Shown here in pieces: positions 1-9,996 of a stretch of 64,000 nucleotides of DNA (position 1 is its first letter; the number at the start of each line of letters is the position of its first letter). The DNA comes from Phaeovulum vinaykumarii (GTDB lineage: Bacteria; Pseudomonadota; Alphaproteobacteria; Rhodobacterales; Rhodobacteraceae). The stretch lies in contig NZ_FTOM01000003.1 of the NCBI RefSeq assembly GCF_900156695.1, positions 186,001 through 250,000 of the forward strand, given 5' to 3'. Below the pieces are notes generated by a model. It was not told the DNA's origin. It worked only from the letters and a program-made list of their open reading frames with translations, and did not search any database. A program made the position numbers and the translations under genes.

Positions 1-771
1 GACGTCCGACACATCCGACAGGATGGTGGCTTCGACGCCCATCAGGCCCAGCATGCGCTTGAGTTCGCGGATGTTGCCGACCGCAAAGCCGTCAAAGCCC
101 GGAATGATGTTGATGCCTTCGCCCGGCGTGCGCTCGGCGCCTTTCCAGAAGTTCGACAGGATGCCCTTTTGCATGTTGTCGTAGCCGTCGACATGGCTGC
201 CGACGAAGGCCGGGGTGTGGGCGAAGGGCACCGGGAAGTCTTCCGGCACGCTTTCCTTTTCCTTGGCCTTGATGATGAACGAGTTGAGGTCATCCCCGAT
301 GACCTCGGCCATGCAGGTGGTCGAGACGGCGATCATCTTGGGCGAATAGAGCGCATAGGCGTTGGCCAGGCCGTCGACCAGGTTGCTCAGGCCGCCAAAC
401 ACGGCCGCGTCTTCGGTCATCGACGAGGACACCGCCGAGGACGGCTCCTTGAAGTGGCGCGCCAGGTGCGAGCGGTAATAGGCCACGCAGCCTTGCGAAC
501 CGTGCACGAAGCTCAGCGTGCCTTCATAGCCGGCCGCGGCGAAGACGGCGCCCAGCGGTTGGCAGGCCTTGGCGGGGTTCACCGTCAGGGCTTCGCGCGC
601 CAGGTTCTTCTCGCGGTATTCCCACGACTTGGTCCAATCCGCGATCTCGGTGACCATGTTCGAGGGATGGCCGCACTCGAATTTCGCGCGCTTGTTGTCG
701 AGCATTTCCTTGTACTCGGGTTCCCGGAACAGTTCCGCGTGGTCGAGCACCTTGTCAGCCGATTGAGGCAT
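1..771 (-). CDS. nifK: Nitrogenase MoFe protein beta subunit (N-terminal part, cut by window edge)
   Basis: Beta subunit of dinitrogenase, which with NifD holds the P-cluster and reduces N2. The 257 visible codons read without a stop to base 1, so the C-terminal half lies outside the window. Family landmarks are present: [11 protein letters not shown] near the N-terminus, the P-cluster Cys regions in [21 protein letters not shown] and [20 protein letters not shown], and [12 protein letters not shown] further on. The ATG at 771 opens [15 protein letters not shown], a typical NifK start, with GAAACGAAG just upstream. It follows nifD by 119 bases in the same direction, so it is the third gene of a nifHDK operon driven from the nifH promoter. 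Confidence 0.97.
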   Translation of the reverse strand, partial: MPQSADKVLDHAELFREPEYKEMLDNKRAKFECGHPSNMVTEIADWTKSWEYREKNLAREALTVNPAKACQPLGAVFAAAGYEGTLSFVHGSQGCVAYYRSHLARHFKEPSSAVSSSMTEDAAVFGGLSNLVDGLANAYALYSPKMIAVSTTCMAEVIGDDLNSFIIKAKEKESVPEDFPVPFAHTPAFVGSHVDGYDNMQKGILSNFWKGAERTPGEGINIIPGFDGFAVGNIRELKRMLGLMGVEATILSDVSDV

Positions 772-842
772 CTTCGTTTCCTTTCGCTGGCCGTCCGCAT
801 TCCGAGACGCGCCGCAAGAAGTATCGTGAGGAAGGGAGGGAT

Positions 843-878
843 CGGGGGGGCGAACCCGAGGGGCAGGCCACCCCCCCG
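843..878 (-). promoter_or_regulatory. Hairpin in the nifD-nifK spacer
   Basis: An 8-bp perfect inverted repeat, CGGGGGGG at 843-850 and CCCCCCCG at 871-878, sits between the nifD stop and the nifK start with a 20-base loop. There is no T-run after it on the minus strand, so it is more likely an mRNA-stability or processing element, or a weak attenuator, than a full terminator. Confidence 0.5.
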
Positions 879-890
879 AAAAGCCGGTGA

Positions 891-2369
891 TCAGGCCGAC
901 TTTTTCCAGGGCGCGTCGAACAGACCCCAGACCGGGTTGTTGATCGCAAGATCCATGTCGCGCGCGAAGATGGCGAAGCCGTCATAGCCGTGGTAGGGGC
1001 CCGAGTAGTCCCAGCTGTGCATCTGACGGAAGGGAATACCCATTTTCTGCGTCGGGTATTTTTCCTTGATGCCCGAGCCCACCAGGTCGGGACGGATGTT
1101 CTCGATGAACTTCTCCAGCTCGTAGCCGGTCACGTCATCGTAGATCAGCGTGCCTTCCTTGATGTATTCGCCGGTGCGCTTGTAGTCGTCGCCGTGGGCG
1201 AATTCGTAGCCGGTGCCGCAGATTTCCATGCCCAGATCGTGATAGGCGGTCACGACGTGACGGGGGCGCAGGCCGCCGACGTAGAGCATGACCTTCTTGC
1301 CTTCGAGACGCGGCATGTATTTCGCCTTCACCGCATCGACGAGCGGCTGATACTTGGCGATGACCTTCTCGGCATTGTCCTGGATCGTCTGGTCGAACTT
1401 GGCGGCGATGGCGCGCAGGCTGGCGGCGATCTGGCTCGGCCCGAAGAAGTTGTATTCCATCCACGCCACGCCGTGTTTCTCTTCCATGTGGCGGCAGATG
1501 TAGTTCATCGAGCGGTAGCAGTGGATCAGGTTCAGCCGGGCTTTCGGGGCGCGTTCGATCTCCGAGAGGGTGGCATCGCCCGACCATTGCGCGATGACGT
1601 TGAGGCCGATTTCCTCAAGCAGGATGCGGCTCGACCAGGCGTCACCACCGATGTTGTAGTCGCCGATGATGTTCACGTCATAGGGGCCGGGCTCGTGGTT
1701 CTTGCCCTCGCCGCCTTCGGCCTCGAGCACCCAGTCACGGATGCAGTCGTTGGCGATGTGGTGGCCCAGCGACTGCGACACACCGCGGAAGCCCTCGCAG
1801 CGAACCGGCACGATGGTCTTGCCGATGTCGGCCTTCTTCTTCTTGGCCACGGCTTCGATGTCGTCGCCGATCAGGCCGATCGGGCATTCCGACTGGACGG
1901 TGACGCCTTTCGAGAGCGGGAACAGCTCGGCGATCTCGTCCATGATCTTCTCGAGCTTCTTGTCACCGCCGAAGACGATGTCCTTTTCCTGGAAGTCCGA
2001 GGTGAATTGCATCGTCACGAAGCTGTCCACGCCGGTGGTGCCGGTGTAGTAGTTGCGACGTTGCGACCACGAGTAATGGCCGCAGCCCACCGGACCGTGG
2101 GAGATGTGGACCATGTCCTTGACCGGGCCCCAGACCACGCCTTTCGAGCCGGCATAGGCGCAGCCGCGAATGGTCATGACGCCGGGCAGCGACTTGATGT
2201 TGGATTTCACCGTGTCGCATTTCGACACGATCTCGGTGTCCCCTTCCTCGGCGGGCTGGGCCACGTTCAGGTGGCGGGCGCGCCGCTTGGCGGCTTTCGC
2301 GGGATAGGCGGACAGGACTTCTTCGATCAGCTTGGCATTCTGATCGGCGTCATTGAGGTCTTTGGCCAT
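891..2369 (-). CDS. nifD: Nitrogenase MoFe protein alpha subunit
   Basis: Alpha subunit of dinitrogenase, binding the FeMo cofactor and sharing the P-cluster with NifK. It is 492 aa, the usual length. P-cluster Cys ligands lie in [24 protein letters not shown] and [11 protein letters not shown]; the FeMo-cofactor Cys lies in [12 protein letters not shown] and the cofactor His in [17 protein letters not shown] near the C-terminus. The ATG at 2369 gives [19 protein letters not shown] and is preceded by AAGGAG. It lies 78 bases downstream of nifH, separated by a strong hairpin, and 119 bases upstream of nifK. The Cys-containing spacing is that of molybdenum NifD rather than VnfD or AnfD, and no vnfG/anfG-type gene follows nifD within the visible order. 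Confidence 0.98.
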   Translation of the reverse strand: MAKDLNDADQNAKLIEEVLSAYPAKAAKRRARHLNVAQPAEEGDTEIVSKCDTVKSNIKSLPGVMTIRGCAYAGSKGVVWGPVKDMVHISHGPVGCGHYSWSQRRNYYTGTTGVDSFVTMQFTSDFQEKDIVFGGDKKLEKIMDEIAELFPLSKGVTVQSECPIGLIGDDIEAVAKKKKADIGKTIVPVRCEGFRGVSQSLGHHIANDCIRDWVLEAEGGEGKNHEPGPYDVNIIGDYNIGGDAWSSRILLEEIGLNVIAQWSGDATLSEIERAPKARLNLIHCYRSMNYICRHMEEKHGVAWMEYNFFGPSQIAASLRAIAAKFDQTIQDNAEKVIAKYQPLVDAVKAKYMPRLEGKKVMLYVGGLRPRHVVTAYHDLGMEICGTGYEFAHGDDYKRTGEYIKEGTLIYDDVTGYELEKFIENIRPDLVGSGIKEKYPTQKMGIPFRQMHSWDYSGPYHGYDGFAIFARDMDLAINNPVWGLFDAPWKKSA

Positions 2370-2410
2370 CGAGGGCTCCTTCGGGGAGAGATAGCGATCG
2401 GGGAAGCGGC

Positions 2411-2439
2411 GGCTGGCGCGCGCGATCGGCGCGCCAGCC
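2411..2439 (-). promoter_or_regulatory. Strong hairpin in the nifH-nifD spacer
   Basis: GGCTGGCGCG at 2411-2420 and CGCGCCAGCC at 2430-2439 form a perfect 10-bp stem with a 9-base loop, directly after the nifH stop. There is no T-tract. Such hairpins between nifH and nifD in other diazotrophs protect the nifH mRNA and let NifH be made in excess over NifDK; that role is inferred here. Confidence 0.7.
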
Positions 2440-2447
2440 CTCGAAAC

Positions 2448-3392
<945 letters not shown>

Positions 3393-3394
3393 TC

Positions 3395-3410
3395 AGCAAG
3401 GGGCGTGCCA
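3395..3410 (-). promoter_or_regulatory. Sigma-54 (-24/-12) promoter of nifHDK
   Basis: On the minus strand the sequence reads TGGCACGCCCCTTGCT, a full match to the RpoN consensus TGGCAC-N5-TTGCW. It lies 72 bases upstream of the nifH start, which places transcription initiation about 12 bases further on and leaves a leader of about 60 bases. Confidence 0.92.
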
Positions 3411-3489
3411 AGTCTGAATGAAGTTATAATATCGTTTTATTTCATGGCTTTAAATCCAAGCGGTCCGGAAGGCATGCCTGTGCTGGAAA

Positions 3490-3505
3490 TGTGACGAACC
3501 CGACA
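3490..3505. promoter_or_regulatory. NifA upstream activator sequence
   Basis: TGTGACGAACCCGACA matches the NifA site TGT-N10-ACA exactly. It lies about 80 bases upstream of the -24/-12 element, the usual distance for a site acting by DNA looping. The nearest nif gene is nifH; the MATE gene on the other side is transcribed toward it, so nifHDK is the target. Confidence 0.8.
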
Positions 3506-3606
3506 ATTTGCCGACAAAAGCCGCCAAAGGGCCATATGTAGGGTGTCCGACCGTCAGACGGCGGGGATCAGGAGGCACTTTCGGGGGGCGCTTTCGGACG
3601 CGAATG

Positions 3607-4998
3607 TCAGGCGGGGACAGTCAGGCGGGGGCGCCAGAAGCGCCACATCAGCAGCACCGAGGCCGCCGCCAGCCCCAGCACCAGCCCCACCCAGAGACCC
3701 ACGCCCCCCAGCCCCAGCGGAAAGGCCAGCAGATAGCTGGCGGGGATCCCCACCAGCCAATAGGAAAAGGTGGCCAGCCACATCGGGCGGTTGGTGTCCT
3801 GCACCCCGCGCAAGAGGCCCAACCCCACGACCTGCATCGCGTCAAAGACCTGAAACGCCGCCGCCACGACCAGAAGCTTGACGCCAAAGGCGACAATCGC
3901 GGGGCTTTCGGGCGCCGACAGGTCCAGAAACAGCCCCACCAGGAAGCCCGGCACCAAAAGCAGCATCCCGATCAGCACGACACAGAGCGCAAGGCTCAGC
4001 ACGATGGCGGCCAGGCTTGCGTCGATCACCCCGCGCGCGTCGCCCCGCCCGTCGGCACGCCCCACCCGCACCGTGGCCGCCGCCGACAAGCCCATGTGCA
4101 ACATGAAGCCCATCGCCGTGATCTCGAGCGCGATGCCATGCGCGGCCAGCTCGATCGTGCCGATCCAGCCCATCATCAGCGCCGCGGCCTGGAACATGAA
4201 ACCCTCGGCCAGACCGGTGATCCCGATCGGCACCCCCAGCCGGAACAGCATCGCCATGCCTTCACGGTCGGGGCGCCAGAAGCGTGAAAATAGCGCAAAG
4301 CGGCGCAGCGCCGGCAGCCAGGCGGCATAGAGCGCCAGCGCCAACGCCCCGGTTGCCTGCACCACCACCGACGAAATGGCCGCCCCCCGCAGCCCCAGTT
4401 CGGGCGCACCCCAATGGCCGAAGATCAGCGCCCAGTTCAGCGCGATGTTGACGACAACGCCCCCCAGCGTGACCCACATCACCATCTGCGTGCGCTCGTT
4501 GGCCGACAGATAGCTCTTGAGCACCATGATGAAGAGCGCAGGCACCATGCCCCAGCCGGCAATGCGCAGATAGTCCTGCGCCAGCTCGGCGATCCGCGGT
4601 TCCTGCCCCCAGGCAACCAGGATCGGGCCGGAAAACCACATCACCGGCATGGTCAGAAGGCCATAGATCGCCGACAGCCACAGCCCCATGCGCACATCGC
4701 GGCGCACCTGGGTGTCGTCTTCACGGCCCAGCGCCGCGGCCACGCGCCCCAGCACCGCCACCCCGAAGCCCGAGCCCAGCACGAAAAGCGCAAAGAGCAT
4801 GGCCGCGCCCAGAACCACCGCGGCCAGTTCCGCAACCCCGTACCAGCCCAGCATGATCGTGTCGGTGACATGCAGCGACATCTGCGCCAGCTGGCTGCCC
4901 ATCAGGGGCAGGCCCAGCACCATCGTGGCGCGCAGATGCGCCGCGAAGGACACAGGCCGGGTCCGCGGCCCGGCAAGAGGATCAGGAAGCGTGCTCAT
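3607..4998 (-). CDS. MATE family multidrug/cation antiporter (NorM type)
   Basis: Inner-membrane exporter that expels organic cations and drugs using a Na+ or H+ gradient. The 463-aa protein is almost wholly hydrophobic with about 12 predicted helices in two MatE halves; typical MATE stretches include LPLMGSQLAQMSLHVTDTIM near the first helix and ALNWALIFGHWGAPELGLRG at the end of the first half. The start ATG at 4998 opens a short polar N-terminus before helix 1. It stands alone: its 3' end faces the nifH upstream region and the next gene upstream is a methyltransferase 116 bases away. The substrate cannot be read from the sequence. Confidence 0.93.
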   Translation of the reverse strand: MSTLPDPLAGPRTRPVSFAAHLRATMVLGLPLMGSQLAQMSLHVTDTIMLGWYGVAELAAVVLGAAMLFALFVLGSGFGVAVLGRVAAALGREDDTQVRRDVRMGLWLSAIYGLLTMPVMWFSGPILVAWGQEPRIAELAQDYLRIAGWGMVPALFIMVLKSYLSANERTQMVMWVTLGGVVVNIALNWALIFGHWGAPELGLRGAAISSVVVQATGALALALYAAWLPALRRFALFSRFWRPDREGMAMLFRLGVPIGITGLAEGFMFQAAALMMGWIGTIELAAHGIALEITAMGFMLHMGLSAAATVRVGRADGRGDARGVIDASLAAIVLSLALCVVLIGMLLLVPGFLVGLFLDLSAPESPAIVAFGVKLLVVAAAFQVFDAMQVVGLGLLRGVQDTNRPMWLATFSYWLVGIPASYLLAFPLGLGGVGLWVGLVLGLAAASVLLMWRFWRPRLTVPA

Positions 4999-5114
4999 GG
5001 CCGAGCCTTAAGCCCGCCCCAGCCCCGCGGCAAGCGTTGCGAACACCCCGCAAGGGCGCCATGACGCACCATCAGGGCGCGCGCGCCCTGCCCGCGCAAA
5101 TCGGCCCGCGCGGA

Positions 5115-5708
5115 TCAGGGCTTGCGGGCCACGAAATCGATCAACGCCGCGCGGCCGTCATGGCCGCGGCCCTCGCCCAGATCGGCGTCGTAATCCTCGG
5201 CGACCTCGACCGCCCAGCCGGGAAAGGCCGCGCGCAGCAGATCCAGATCCCACAGCTTGGCGACATCGGGCGGCCCGCCGGTGCCGTAATCGACCTGCCG
5301 GCGCGCAAAACCATGCAGCAGCACCAGCCCGCCCGAACGCACCGCACGGCCCGCGCCGGCCAGGATGCGCGCGCCGTCATCGGGGGCGGAAAACTGGATG
5401 AAGATGCCCAGCACCGCGTCGAAGGCGGCCTCGGGCCAGTCATGGGCGGTCAGATCCGCATCCTCGAGGGCGATCGTCACACCGCATTCCTGTGCCAGCT
5501 TGCGCGCCTTGGCCCGCGCCACGGGCGACCGCTCGAGCGCATGCACCTCAAGGCCCAGCCCCGCCAGATGGACGGCGTTGCGCCCCTCGCCCTCGGCCAG
5601 GCTCAGCACCCGCCCGCCCGGCGCAATGCGCCCCGCGTTACGCGCGACAAAGGCCGCGGGGGCCTTGCCGTAGAAATAATCCTCTCCGGCGAAGCGCTTG
5701 TCCCACAT
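5115..5708 (-). CDS. Class I SAM-dependent methyltransferase
   Basis: Cytoplasmic methyltransferase of the small TehB/thiopurine-type group; the substrate is unknown. The 197-aa product starts MWDKRFAGEDYFYGKAP, an opening shared by this family. The SAM-binding motif I is GGRVLSLAEGEGRNAVHLA (about residues 31-49), where LAEGEGRN replaces the commoner LDLGCGTG; motif II follows as DADLTAHDW and a post-I strand as AAFDAVLGIF. The ATG at 5708 has AAGGGGA at good spacing. It lies between the MATE and ppk2 genes on the same strand with gaps of about 100 bases, so co-transcription with either is possible but not shown. Confidence 0.88.
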   Translation of the reverse strand: MWDKRFAGEDYFYGKAPAAFVARNAGRIAPGGRVLSLAEGEGRNAVHLAGLGLEVHALERSPVARAKARKLAQECGVTIALEDADLTAHDWPEAAFDAVLGIFIQFSAPDDGARILAGAGRAVRSGGLVLLHGFARRQVDYGTGGPPDVAKLWDLDLLRAAFPGWAVEVAEDYDADLGEGRGHDGRAALIDFVARKP

Positions 5709-5805
5709 GGCAATCCCCTTATCCCTGCCCGAGACAGAGCTAGGGGCCGAAGGCGCCCCCGGCAAGGGGCGCGCAGGGATCGGCCAAGGGGGCGGCGCGG
5801 CCGGC

Positions 5806-6873
5806 TCAGGATGCCGGACGGGCGCGGCGCTGGCCGGGGTGAAGGGCCGTGCCCAGGATATGCTGGGAATTGTGCACGACATGGCTTGCGTGCCCCACGA
5901 TCAGCGGGTCGGGGGCCTGGGCGATCTCGGGATCCTTGTCGGGATAGTCGATCGTCGACAGGAAATGGCGCATGCAATTGATGCGGGCGCGCTTCTTGTC
6001 GTCGGATTTCACGATCACCCAGGGCGCGTCGGCGGTGTCGGTATAGAAGAACATCGCCTCCTTGGCCTCGGTGTAATCGTCCCATTTATCCAGACTGGCC
6101 AGGTCGATGGGCGACAGTTTCCAGCGCTTGAGCGGGTCGGTCTCGCGGGCCTTGAAGCGGCGGCGCTGTTCGGCGCGTGACACCGAGAACCAGTATTTGT
6201 AGAGCCGCACGCCCGAGCGCACGAACATCCGTTCCAGCTCGGGGGTCTGGCGCATGAATTCCAGGTAATCGGTGGGCGAGCAGAAGCCCATCACCCGCTC
6301 GACGCCCGCGCGATTGTACCAGGAGCGGTCATAGAAGACCATCTCGCCGGCGGTGGGCAGGTGCTCGATGTAGCGCTGGAAGAACCATTGCCCGCGCTCG
6401 ACATCCGAGGGCTTGTTGAGCGCGACGACACGCGCGAAGCGGGGGTTGAGATGCTCCATGAAGCGCTTGATCGTGCCGCCCTTGCCGGCGGCGTCGCGCC
6501 CTTCGAACAGGATCACGAATTTCTGCCCCGTATCCTGCGCCCAGCGCTGCACCTTCAGCAGTTCCGATTGCAGGCGCGCCTTCTCGGCCTCGTAGACCAC
6601 GCGCCCCATGCGGCGGGTATAGGGATGGCGGCGCGCCTCGAAGCCGTGCTTGTCCCTGGGCACCTTGGGAAAGGCGCGCGGCCCCACGCTTTCGTCCTCC
6701 CCCGCGGGGGCGGGGGCCTCTGCGGCCGGATCGGCCAGGGGGGCGGCATCGGCCAAGGGCGTGGCCTCGAGCAGGGGCGTGGCATCGGCCACGGGCGCGG
6801 CCTCTTCCAGCGGGACAGCATCGGCAAGCGGCGCAGCAGAACCAAGCGGGGCGGCGGGGGGCAGGTCGTCCAT
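5806..6873 (-). CDS. ppk2: Polyphosphate kinase 2
   Basis: Transfers phosphate between polyphosphate and nucleoside diphosphates (ADP or GDP). The 355-aa protein has the PPK2 Walker A region FEGRDAAGKGGTIKRF (about residues 130-145), the lid motif FYDRSWYNRAGVERVMGFC and YKYWFSVSRAEQRRRF. Its N-terminal 60 residues are an Ala/Pro/Leu low-complexity segment made of degenerate six-residue repeats (PLADAV, PLEEAA, PVADAT, PLLEAT, PLADAA), which most PPK2 proteins lack. I chose the ATG at 6873 because AAGGAG lies six bases upstream; an ATG at 6891 is also in frame. The gene is divergent from a GST gene with a 117-base gap. Confidence 0.94.
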   Translation of the reverse strand: MDDLPPAAPLGSAAPLADAVPLEEAAPVADATPLLEATPLADAAPLADPAAEAPAPAGEDESVGPRAFPKVPRDKHGFEARRHPYTRRMGRVVYEAEKARLQSELLKVQRWAQDTGQKFVILFEGRDAAGKGGTIKRFMEHLNPRFARVVALNKPSDVERGQWFFQRYIEHLPTAGEMVFYDRSWYNRAGVERVMGFCSPTDYLEFMRQTPELERMFVRSGVRLYKYWFSVSRAEQRRRFKARETDPLKRWKLSPIDLASLDKWDDYTEAKEAMFFYTDTADAPWVIVKSDDKKRARINCMRHFLSTIDYPDKDPEIAQAPDPLIVGHASHVVHNSQHILGTALHPGQRRARPAS

Positions 6874-6990
6874 CGGTTTCTCCTTCAACATGCGCCCAGA
6901 ATGGGACATTCTGCCGCAAGACGCGTTGACGCGCATCAAGCCCTGTCACGCAAATGTTGCAAAACCGACAACGCCCCGAGGGAGAAGCAC

Positions 6991-7650
6991 ATGATCCGCA
7001 TCCTTGGCGTCGCCCGGTCGCGGGCCACGCGCAACATCTGGCTGCTCGAGGAACTGGGCGCCGAATGGCAGCTGGTCCCGGTGATCCAGGCCTATCGCCT
7101 GCCCGATCCCCTGGCGCCCGATGCGCCGCTGAACACCCGCAGCCCGGCGTTTCTGGACATCTCGCCCCAGGGCGCGGTCCCGGTGATGCAGGACGGGGAC
7201 TTCACGCTGACGGAATCGCTGGCGATCAATCTCTATCTTGCGCGCCGCTTCGGCGGGCCCTTGGCCCCCGAGACCCCGCAGGAAGACGCGCTGGCCGCGC
7301 AATGGAGCCTTTACGGCGCCACCGCGATCGAGGGGCCGGCGCTCGAGATCTCGTTTGCCTACCGCGACGACAGCCACGCCACCCCTGAGGGCGCAGCCCG
7401 GATCGACCGCGCGATGGCGGCGCTGGAACGGCCGCTGCGGGTGCTCGAGTCGCATCTGTCCACCCGCGACTGGCTGATGGGCGAGCGCTTCACCGTGGCC
7501 GACATCAACCTGTCGGAGATGGTGCGCTATGCCCAGGCGCACGGGCCGGCGCTGGCGCCCTATCCGGCGGTGTCGCGCTGGCTTGCAGCCTGTCACGCCC
7601 GGCCGGCCTTCGCGCGCATGTGGGAAATGCGGCTGGCCGAACCCGAGTGA
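6991..7650 (+). CDS. Glutathione S-transferase family protein
   Basis: Cytosolic GST-fold protein, 219 aa, with an N-terminal thioredoxin-like domain and a helical C-terminal domain. It opens MIRILGVARSRATRNIWLLE, where the RSRATRN stretch is the glutathione-contact loop of bacterial GSTs; SPQGAVPVMQDGDFTLTES carries the conserved cis-Pro and the ES pair that binds the glutamyl group. The C-terminal domain has the FTVADINLSEM signature. A GGGAG site precedes the ATG. It is divergent from ppk2; the substrate is unknown. Confidence 0.9.
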   Translation: MIRILGVARSRATRNIWLLEELGAEWQLVPVIQAYRLPDPLAPDAPLNTRSPAFLDISPQGAVPVMQDGDFTLTESLAINLYLARRFGGPLAPETPQEDALAAQWSLYGATAIEGPALEISFAYRDDSHATPEGAARIDRAMAALERPLRVLESHLSTRDWLMGERFTVADINLSEMVRYAQAHGPALAPYPAVSRWLAACHARPAFARMWEMRLAEPE

Positions 7651-7675
7651 CCCGCCCGCCATGAACCTGAACCGC

Positions 7676-7749
7676 GTGACCCTGCCCCCCGTGACCCTGC
7701 CCCCCGTGACCCTGCCCCCCGTGATCCATCCCCGGTGATCCGCCCCCCG
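7676..7749 (+). repeat. 15-bp tandem repeat between GST and parE genes
   Basis: Three exact copies of GTGACCCTGCCCCCC (7676-7690, 7691-7705, 7706-7720) are followed by two degenerate copies starting GTGATCC. The repeat lies just after the GST stop and about 150 bases before parE. It keeps a multiple of three, but no gene reads through it. Its role is unknown. Confidence 0.9.
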
Positions 7750-7900
7750 TGCGCCGCCCGCCCGGCGCGCGCCCGGACGGTTGCCCTGCCCCGCCAAGAT
7801 GCGGTATCTGCGGGGCAAGCCAGCACAAGACACCGGCCCTGAACGACCGCGACCCCACGAGACCGCGGCCCCAAGACCAACGCGCAGCGAAAGGCCCGCC

Positions 7901-9856
7901 ATGCCGAGTGACCTTCTGTCGGATGCCTCCACCGGCTATGACGCCTCCTCGATCGAGGTGCTCGAGGGGCTCGAGCCGGTGCGCAAGCGGCCGGGCATGT
8001 ATATCGGCGGCACCGACGAACGCGCGCTGCATCACATGGTGGCCGAGATCCTCGACAACGCCATGGACGAGGCCGTCGCGGGCCATGCCAGCCGCATCGA
8101 GGTCGAGCTGGCCGCGGATCATTCCGTCACCGTGCGCGACAACGGCCGCGGCATCCCGGTGGACCCGCACCCCAAGTTTCCCGACAAGTCCGCGCTCGAG
8201 GTGATCTTGTGCACGCTGCATGCGGGCGGCAAGTTCTCGGGCGATGCCTATGCCACCTCGGGGGGGTTGCATGGCGTCGGCGCCTCGGTGGTCAATGCGC
8301 TCTCCGACAGCATGGTGGTGCAGGTCGCGCGCAACCGCGAGCTTTACGAACAGCGCTTCTCGCGCGGGGTGCCGCAGGGCCCGGTCCAGAAGGTCGGCGC
8401 CGCCCCCAACCGCCGCGGCACCACCGTCACCTTCCATGCCGACGAACAGATCTTCGGCCATCACCGCTTCCGGCCGGCGCGGCTTCTCAAGATGGTGCGT
8501 TCCAAGGCCTATCTGTTCTCGGGCGTCGAGATCCGCTGGAAATCCGAGATCGAGGACGGCGACACCCCGCTCGAGGCCACCTTCCACTTCCCCGGCGGGC
8601 TTGCCGATTACCTGTCCGAGGTGCTCGAGGGCGCTACCACCTATGCCGAGCGCCCCTTCGCCGGCAAGGTCGGCTTCCCCGAGAAATTCGGCGTGCCGGG
8701 CTCGGTCGAATGGGCGATCAACTGGACGCCCGCGCGCGACGGCTTCATCCAGTCCTATTGCAACACCGTGCCCACCCCCGAGGGCGGCACCCACGAGGCC
8801 GGCTTCTGGGCCGCGATCCTCAAGGGCATCCGCGCCCACGGCGAGCGCATCGGCAACCGCAAGGCCGCCCAGATCACCCGCGAGGATCTGGTGGCCGGCG
8901 GCTCGGCGCTGGTGTCGTGCTTCATCCGCGAGCCCGAATTCGTCGGCCAGACCAAGGACCGGCTGGCCACGACCGATGCCGCGCGGCTGGTCGAGGGCGC
9001 GGTGCGCGACCATTTCGACACCTGGCTGGCCACCGACACCAAATCCGCCGGGGCGATCCTGGATTTCCTGGTGCTGCGCGCCGAGGAACGCCTGCGCCGC
9101 CGCGCCGAGAAGGAAACCGCGCGCAAGTCGGCCACCAAGAAGCTGCGCCTGCCGGGCAAGCTGGTCGATTGCTCGGCCTCGAACCGCGAGGGGACCGAGC
9201 TGTTCATCGTCGAGGGCGACAGCGCGGGCGGCTCGGCCAAGATGGCGCGCGAACGCGCGACGCAAGCGCTTCTGCCGCTGCGGGGCAAGATCCTGAACGT
9301 GCTGGGCGCGGCCTCCTCGAAGCTGGGCAGCAACGCCGAGATCAACGACCTGTGCCAGGCGCTGGGGGTCGGCATGGGCACGCGTTTCAACGTCGATGAT
9401 CTGCGCTATGAAAAGATCATCATCATGACCGACGCCGATGTGGACGGCGCGCATATCGCGTCCTTGCTGATGACCTTCTTCTTCACCCAGATGCGGCCGC
9501 TGATCGACCGCGGGCATCTCTATCTGGCCTGCCCGCCGCTCTATCGGCTGACGCAGGGCGCGCGCCGGCTCTATGTCTCGGATGACGCCGAGAAGACGCG
9601 CTGGATGGAAAAGGGGCTGGGCGGCAAGGGCAAGATCGAGGTGCAGCGCTTCAAGGGCTTGGGCGAGATGGACGCCAAGGATCTGCGCGAGACCACGATG
9701 AACCCGGCCACGCGCAAGCTGATCCGCGTGTCGATCGACGAGGACGAGCAGGGCGAGACCGGCGATCTGGTCGAACGGCTGATGGGCAAGAAGCCCGAAC
9801 TGCGCTTCGAATACATCCAGGCGAACGCGCGCTTCGTCGAAGACCTCGACGTCTGA
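7901..9856 (+). CDS. parE: DNA topoisomerase IV subunit B
   Basis: ATPase subunit of topoisomerase IV, which with ParC decatenates daughter chromosomes. The 651-aa length fits ParE rather than the roughly 800-aa GyrB. The GHKL ATPase starts SSIEVLEGLEPVRKRPGMYI, with EILDNAMDEA carrying the Mg-binding Asn and RDNGRGIPVD following; the TOPRIM domain has FIVEGDSAGGSAKM and IIMTDADVDGAHI; the C-terminus ends with QRFKGLGEMDAKDL and the usual tail. I chose the ATG at 7901, which gives MPSDLLSDAS after GCGAAAGG, over an in-frame ATG at 7781 that would add an unrelated Pro/Arg-rich stretch. It stands as a single gene. Confidence 0.97.
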   Translation: MPSDLLSDASTGYDASSIEVLEGLEPVRKRPGMYIGGTDERALHHMVAEILDNAMDEAVAGHASRIEVELAADHSVTVRDNGRGIPVDPHPKFPDKSALEVILCTLHAGGKFSGDAYATSGGLHGVGASVVNALSDSMVVQVARNRELYEQRFSRGVPQGPVQKVGAAPNRRGTTVTFHADEQIFGHHRFRPARLLKMVRSKAYLFSGVEIRWKSEIEDGDTPLEATFHFPGGLADYLSEVLEGATTYAERPFAGKVGFPEKFGVPGSVEWAINWTPARDGFIQSYCNTVPTPEGGTHEAGFWAAILKGIRAHGERIGNRKAAQITREDLVAGGSALVSCFIREPEFVGQTKDRLATTDAARLVEGAVRDHFDTWLATDTKSAGAILDFLVLRAEERLRRRAEKETARKSATKKLRLPGKLVDCSASNREGTELFIVEGDSAGGSAKMARERATQALLPLRGKILNVLGAASSKLGSNAEINDLCQALGVGMGTRFNVDDLRYEKIIIMTDADVDGAHIASLLMTFFFTQMRPLIDRGHLYLACPPLYRLTQGARRLYVSDDAEKTRWMEKGLGGKGKIEVQRFKGLGEMDAKDLRETTMNPATRKLIRVSIDEDEQGETGDLVERLMGKKPELRFEYIQANARFVEDLDV

Positions 9857-9996
9857 TCCGCCTGCGCTCGGGCGTCCCTTGCCCCCCCGGCGCGGGCGAC
9901 GCCCGCCGCATGCGCGCCCCCGAGACCAAGGCGCGCATGGACAGGCGCGCGCGGAACACCTATCGGGGGGGGGCAGCCCGACGACAGGAGATCCCC

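Noticed and set aside
42-293. Small minus-strand frame in the nifK region
   Set aside because: It is out of frame with nifK, which is clearly conserved here.
7505-9517. 670-codon minus-strand open frame opposite parE
   Set aside because: Mirror of parE codon use; no domain match.
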